From: Mediterranea massiliensis
Lineage (GTDB): Bacteria > Bacteroidota > Bacteroidia > Bacteroidales > Bacteroidaceae
NCBI GenBank assembly: GCA_958402075.1
Contig: CATXSD010000134.1
Span: 1 to 6,946, forward strand
Direction of reading: 5' to 3'
DNA length: 6,946 nt
The position numbers were made by a program, and so were the translations under genes. Within the stretch, counting starts at the first letter, position 1, and each line of letters opens with the position of its first letter. The notes below the pieces were generated by a model. It was not told the origin of the DNA, made no database searches, and was given only the letters and a program-made list of their open reading frames with translations. Positions 6,001-6,946 of this stretch are shown here, piece after piece.

Positions 6001-6830
6001 TCCCCGAGCTGCGCCGCGAGCAGTATTTCGCTCTCAACTCCAAGGGAGAAGTCTTTCTGGAGTCGCTCGTGCGCTACGGCAACCGCTACCAGGCCGACAA
6101 GGCCGCGGCGGCCAATTCGCTGTTCGGCGGCGAGAACGTGGTGGACATCGCCACGCCCGAAGTGCCCGAGGCCGAACGCTGGAGCGATCTGGACCGCCTG
6201 AACAAGGAACGCGACCTGGTGGGCATCTACCTTTCTGCCCATCCGCTGGACGAGTATGCCGTGGTGCTGGAGCATGTGTGCAACACCCACATGGCCGAGC
6301 TTGAGAACAAGGAGGCGCTCGTGGGCCGCGAAATCACGATGGGCGGCATCGTCACCTCCCTGCGCCGCGGCACGAGCAAGAACGGCAATCCGTATGGCAT
6401 CGCCAAGATAGAAGACTACTCCGGAGCCGCCGAGATACCGTTCTTCGGCAACGACTGGGTCACCTATCAGGGCTATCTGGGCGAGCGTACCTTCCTTTAT
6501 ATCAAGGCGCGTTGCCAGCCCAAGCAGTGGCGGCAGAACGAGCTGGAGCTGAAGATAACGTCCATCGAACTGCTGCCCGACGTCAAGGAGAAGCTCATCG
6601 AGAAGATAACGATCCTCATCCCGCTGACGGTGCTCAACACCGAGCTGGTGAACGAGCTGGCCGACCTTACCAGGGAACATCCCGGCTCGACGGAGCTTTA
6701 TGTCAAAGTGTCTGACCCGGAAACCAAGCTGACGCTCGACATGGTGTCGCGTCCTGTGAAGCTCTCCGTGGGGCGCGAGCTGATTTCTTATTTAAAGGAA
6801 CGTCCGGAGCTGGATTTCCGAATCAATTAG
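3033..6830 (+). CDS. dnaE: DNA polymerase III subunit alpha (DnaE)
   Basis: Complete 1,265-residue C-family replicative polymerase, the catalytic subunit of the chromosomal replisome. Domains in order: PHP (about 1-330, starting VHLHVHTQYSLLDG), palm with GPGRGSAAGS (461-470), fingers with RPGPM (745-749) and AFNKSHA (854-860), helix-hairpin-helix region (about 900-980), OB fold (about 1095-1185) and C-terminal domain. The catalytic aspartates are D505 and D507 in PDIDVDF and D665 in KMDFLGLKTL. PHP metal-site residues look retained (H8, H10, D17, D41, H42, E112, H133, D260, H262). A candidate clamp-binding peptide, SLF, is at 1029-1031. It is about 100 residues longer than E. coli DnaE, partly through a charged insertion at about 56-105. 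The start at 3033 is chosen for its ribosome binding site, the promoter position, and the MQDFVHLHVHT N terminus. It is divergent from psd; no other replication gene is present here. Confidence 0.97.
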   Translation: MQDFVHLHVHTQYSLLDGQASVSRLVDKAMKDGMRGIAVTDHGNMFGIKEFTNYVNKKNSGPKGEIKDLKKKMADIESGKEECEDKEAALADCREKIAAAEARIFKPIIGCEMYVARRTMDKKEGKPDQSGYHLVVLAKNEKGYHNLIKLVSRAWTKGYYMRPRTDRNELEKYHEGLIVCSACLGGEIPKKITNDKYDEAEEAIRWYKNLFGDDFYLELQRHKATVPRANHEAYPLRQKVNAKLMEYSKKYGIKLICTNDVHFVDEENAEAHDRLICLSTGKDLDDPTRMLYTKQEWMKTKAEMNEIFADVPEALTNTLEILDKVEFYSIDHAPIMPTFAIPEDFGTEEEYRKKYTEQDLFNEFTRNENGEVVLDEEAANAKIKRLGGYEKLYRIKLEADYLAKLAFDGAKRLYGDPLSEEVKERLVFELYIMKTMGFPGYFLIVQDFINAARTQLGVSVGPGRGSAAGSAVAYCLGITKIDPIQYDLLFERFLNPDRISLPDIDVDFDDDGRGEVLRWVTEKYGQEKVAHIITYGTMATKMAIKDVARVEKLPLSESDRLCKLVPDKIPDKKLNLPNAIAYVPELQAAEASPDPLVRETIKYAKMLEGNVRGTGVHACGTIICRDDITDWVPVSTADDKETGEKMLVTQYEGSVIEDTGLIKMDFLGLKTLSIIKEAVENVRLHRGIELDIDKISINDPATYKLYCDGRTIGTFQFESAGMQKYLRELQPSTFEDLIAMNALYRPGPMDYIPDFIDRKWGRKPIEYDIPIMEKYLKDTYGITVYQEQVMLLSRLLADFTRGESDALRKAMGKKLRDKLDHMKPKFISGGQKNGHDPKVLEKIWADWEKFASYAFNKSHATCYSWVAYQTAYLKANYPAEYMAAVMSRSLSDITTITKLMDECKSMGIKVLGPDVNESNLKFTVNPEGNIRFGLGAVKGVGEGAVQSIMDERRKNGPYKGIFDFVQRVNLNACNKKNLECLALAGGFDSFPELRREQYFALNSKGEVFLESLVRYGNRYQADKAAAANSLFGGENVVDIATPEVPEAERWSDLDRLNKERDLVGIYLSAHPLDEYAVVLEHVCNTHMAELENKEALVGREITMGGIVTSLRRGTSKNGNPYGIAKIEDYSGAAEIPFFGNDWVTYQGYLGERTFLYIKARCQPKQWRQNELELKITSIELLPDVKEKLIEKITILIPLTVLNTELVNELADLTREHPGSTELYVKVSDPETKLTLDMVSRPVKLSVGRELISYLKERPELDFRIN

Positions 6831-6946
6831 TGGTCGATGAATAGGAGTAGGATGCGGTTTGAGGCTGTAGCGAAATGAAGAAGTACTAACATCCTGTCAT
6901 TCTGTTTTCTATGATTTACGCAAATGTAACAACATCTTTTTGCAAT
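6831..6946. other. Spacer after dnaE, no gene seen
   Basis: No coding region is supported. AGGATG (6849-6854) and CATCCT (6890-6895) could pair around a 35-base loop, followed by a loose T-rich stretch, but this is a poor terminator. CAAATGTA at 6921-6928 reads TACATTTG on the minus strand, an exact -7 box match whose -33 partner would lie outside the window. On the plus strand, TCTTTTTG (6935-6942) matches a -7 box at 7 of 8 positions. GCAAA (6920-6924) and TTTGC (6939-6943) form a small inverted repeat around these sites. Confidence 0.4.

Noticed and set aside
3051..6680. A 1,209-codon open frame on the minus strand opposite dnaE
   Set aside because: It is exactly in register with dnaE codons, so it is open only because dnaE avoids TTA, CTA and TCA codons. 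Its translation is low-complexity (rich in H, L, V, G) with no recognisable domain. It reflects codon bias, not a gene.

Overview
The window reads as an ordinary stretch of chromosome from a member of Bacteroidales, most likely a Bacteroides-type gut bacterium with fairly GC-rich genes. The support is: promoter-like sites of the Bacteroidetes form (TTTG about 20 bases before TAnnTTTG) at the gene starts, little use of Shine-Dalgarno sites except before dnaE, a DUF4834-type membrane protein next to psd and pssA, and a DnaE of about 1,265 residues with a lineage-style insertion in its PHP domain. The genus is an inference from protein style; no marker gene here fixes the species.

Layout: (1) 1-187, minus strand: start of a YraN-family (UPF0102) nuclease-like gene, cut by the window edge. 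(2) 188-272: short divergent promoter region. (3) 273-506, plus: small protein of ribbon-helix-helix type, function unknown. (4) 576-1007, plus: tadA, the tRNA-editing adenosine deaminase, with small degenerate tandem repeats on both sides. (5) 2850 down to 1086, minus: psd, pssA and a DUF4834 gene, an apparent operon for phosphatidylethanolamine synthesis that converges on tadA. (6) 2851-3032: AT-rich divergent promoter region with two short perfect palindromes. (7) 3033-6830, plus: complete dnaE, the replicative DNA polymerase III alpha subunit. (8) 6831-6946: AT-rich spacer with no gene seen.

How the genes work together: PssA joins CDP-diacylglycerol and serine to make phosphatidylserine, and Psd decarboxylates it to phosphatidylethanolamine. 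The DUF4834 membrane protein downstream is probably co-transcribed, but its role is unknown. tadA probably shares a transcript with the small protein upstream, because no promoter is visible in the 69 bases between them. dnaE has its own promoter, a strong ribosome binding site, and fires away from psd.

I did not find a new defence, mobile or biosynthetic system. The points most worth a second look are non-coding: palindromes placed on the psd and dnaE promoters, an inverted repeat between the two divergent promoters at the left end, a start codon almost on top of its promoter at 273, and the repeat arrays flanking tadA.
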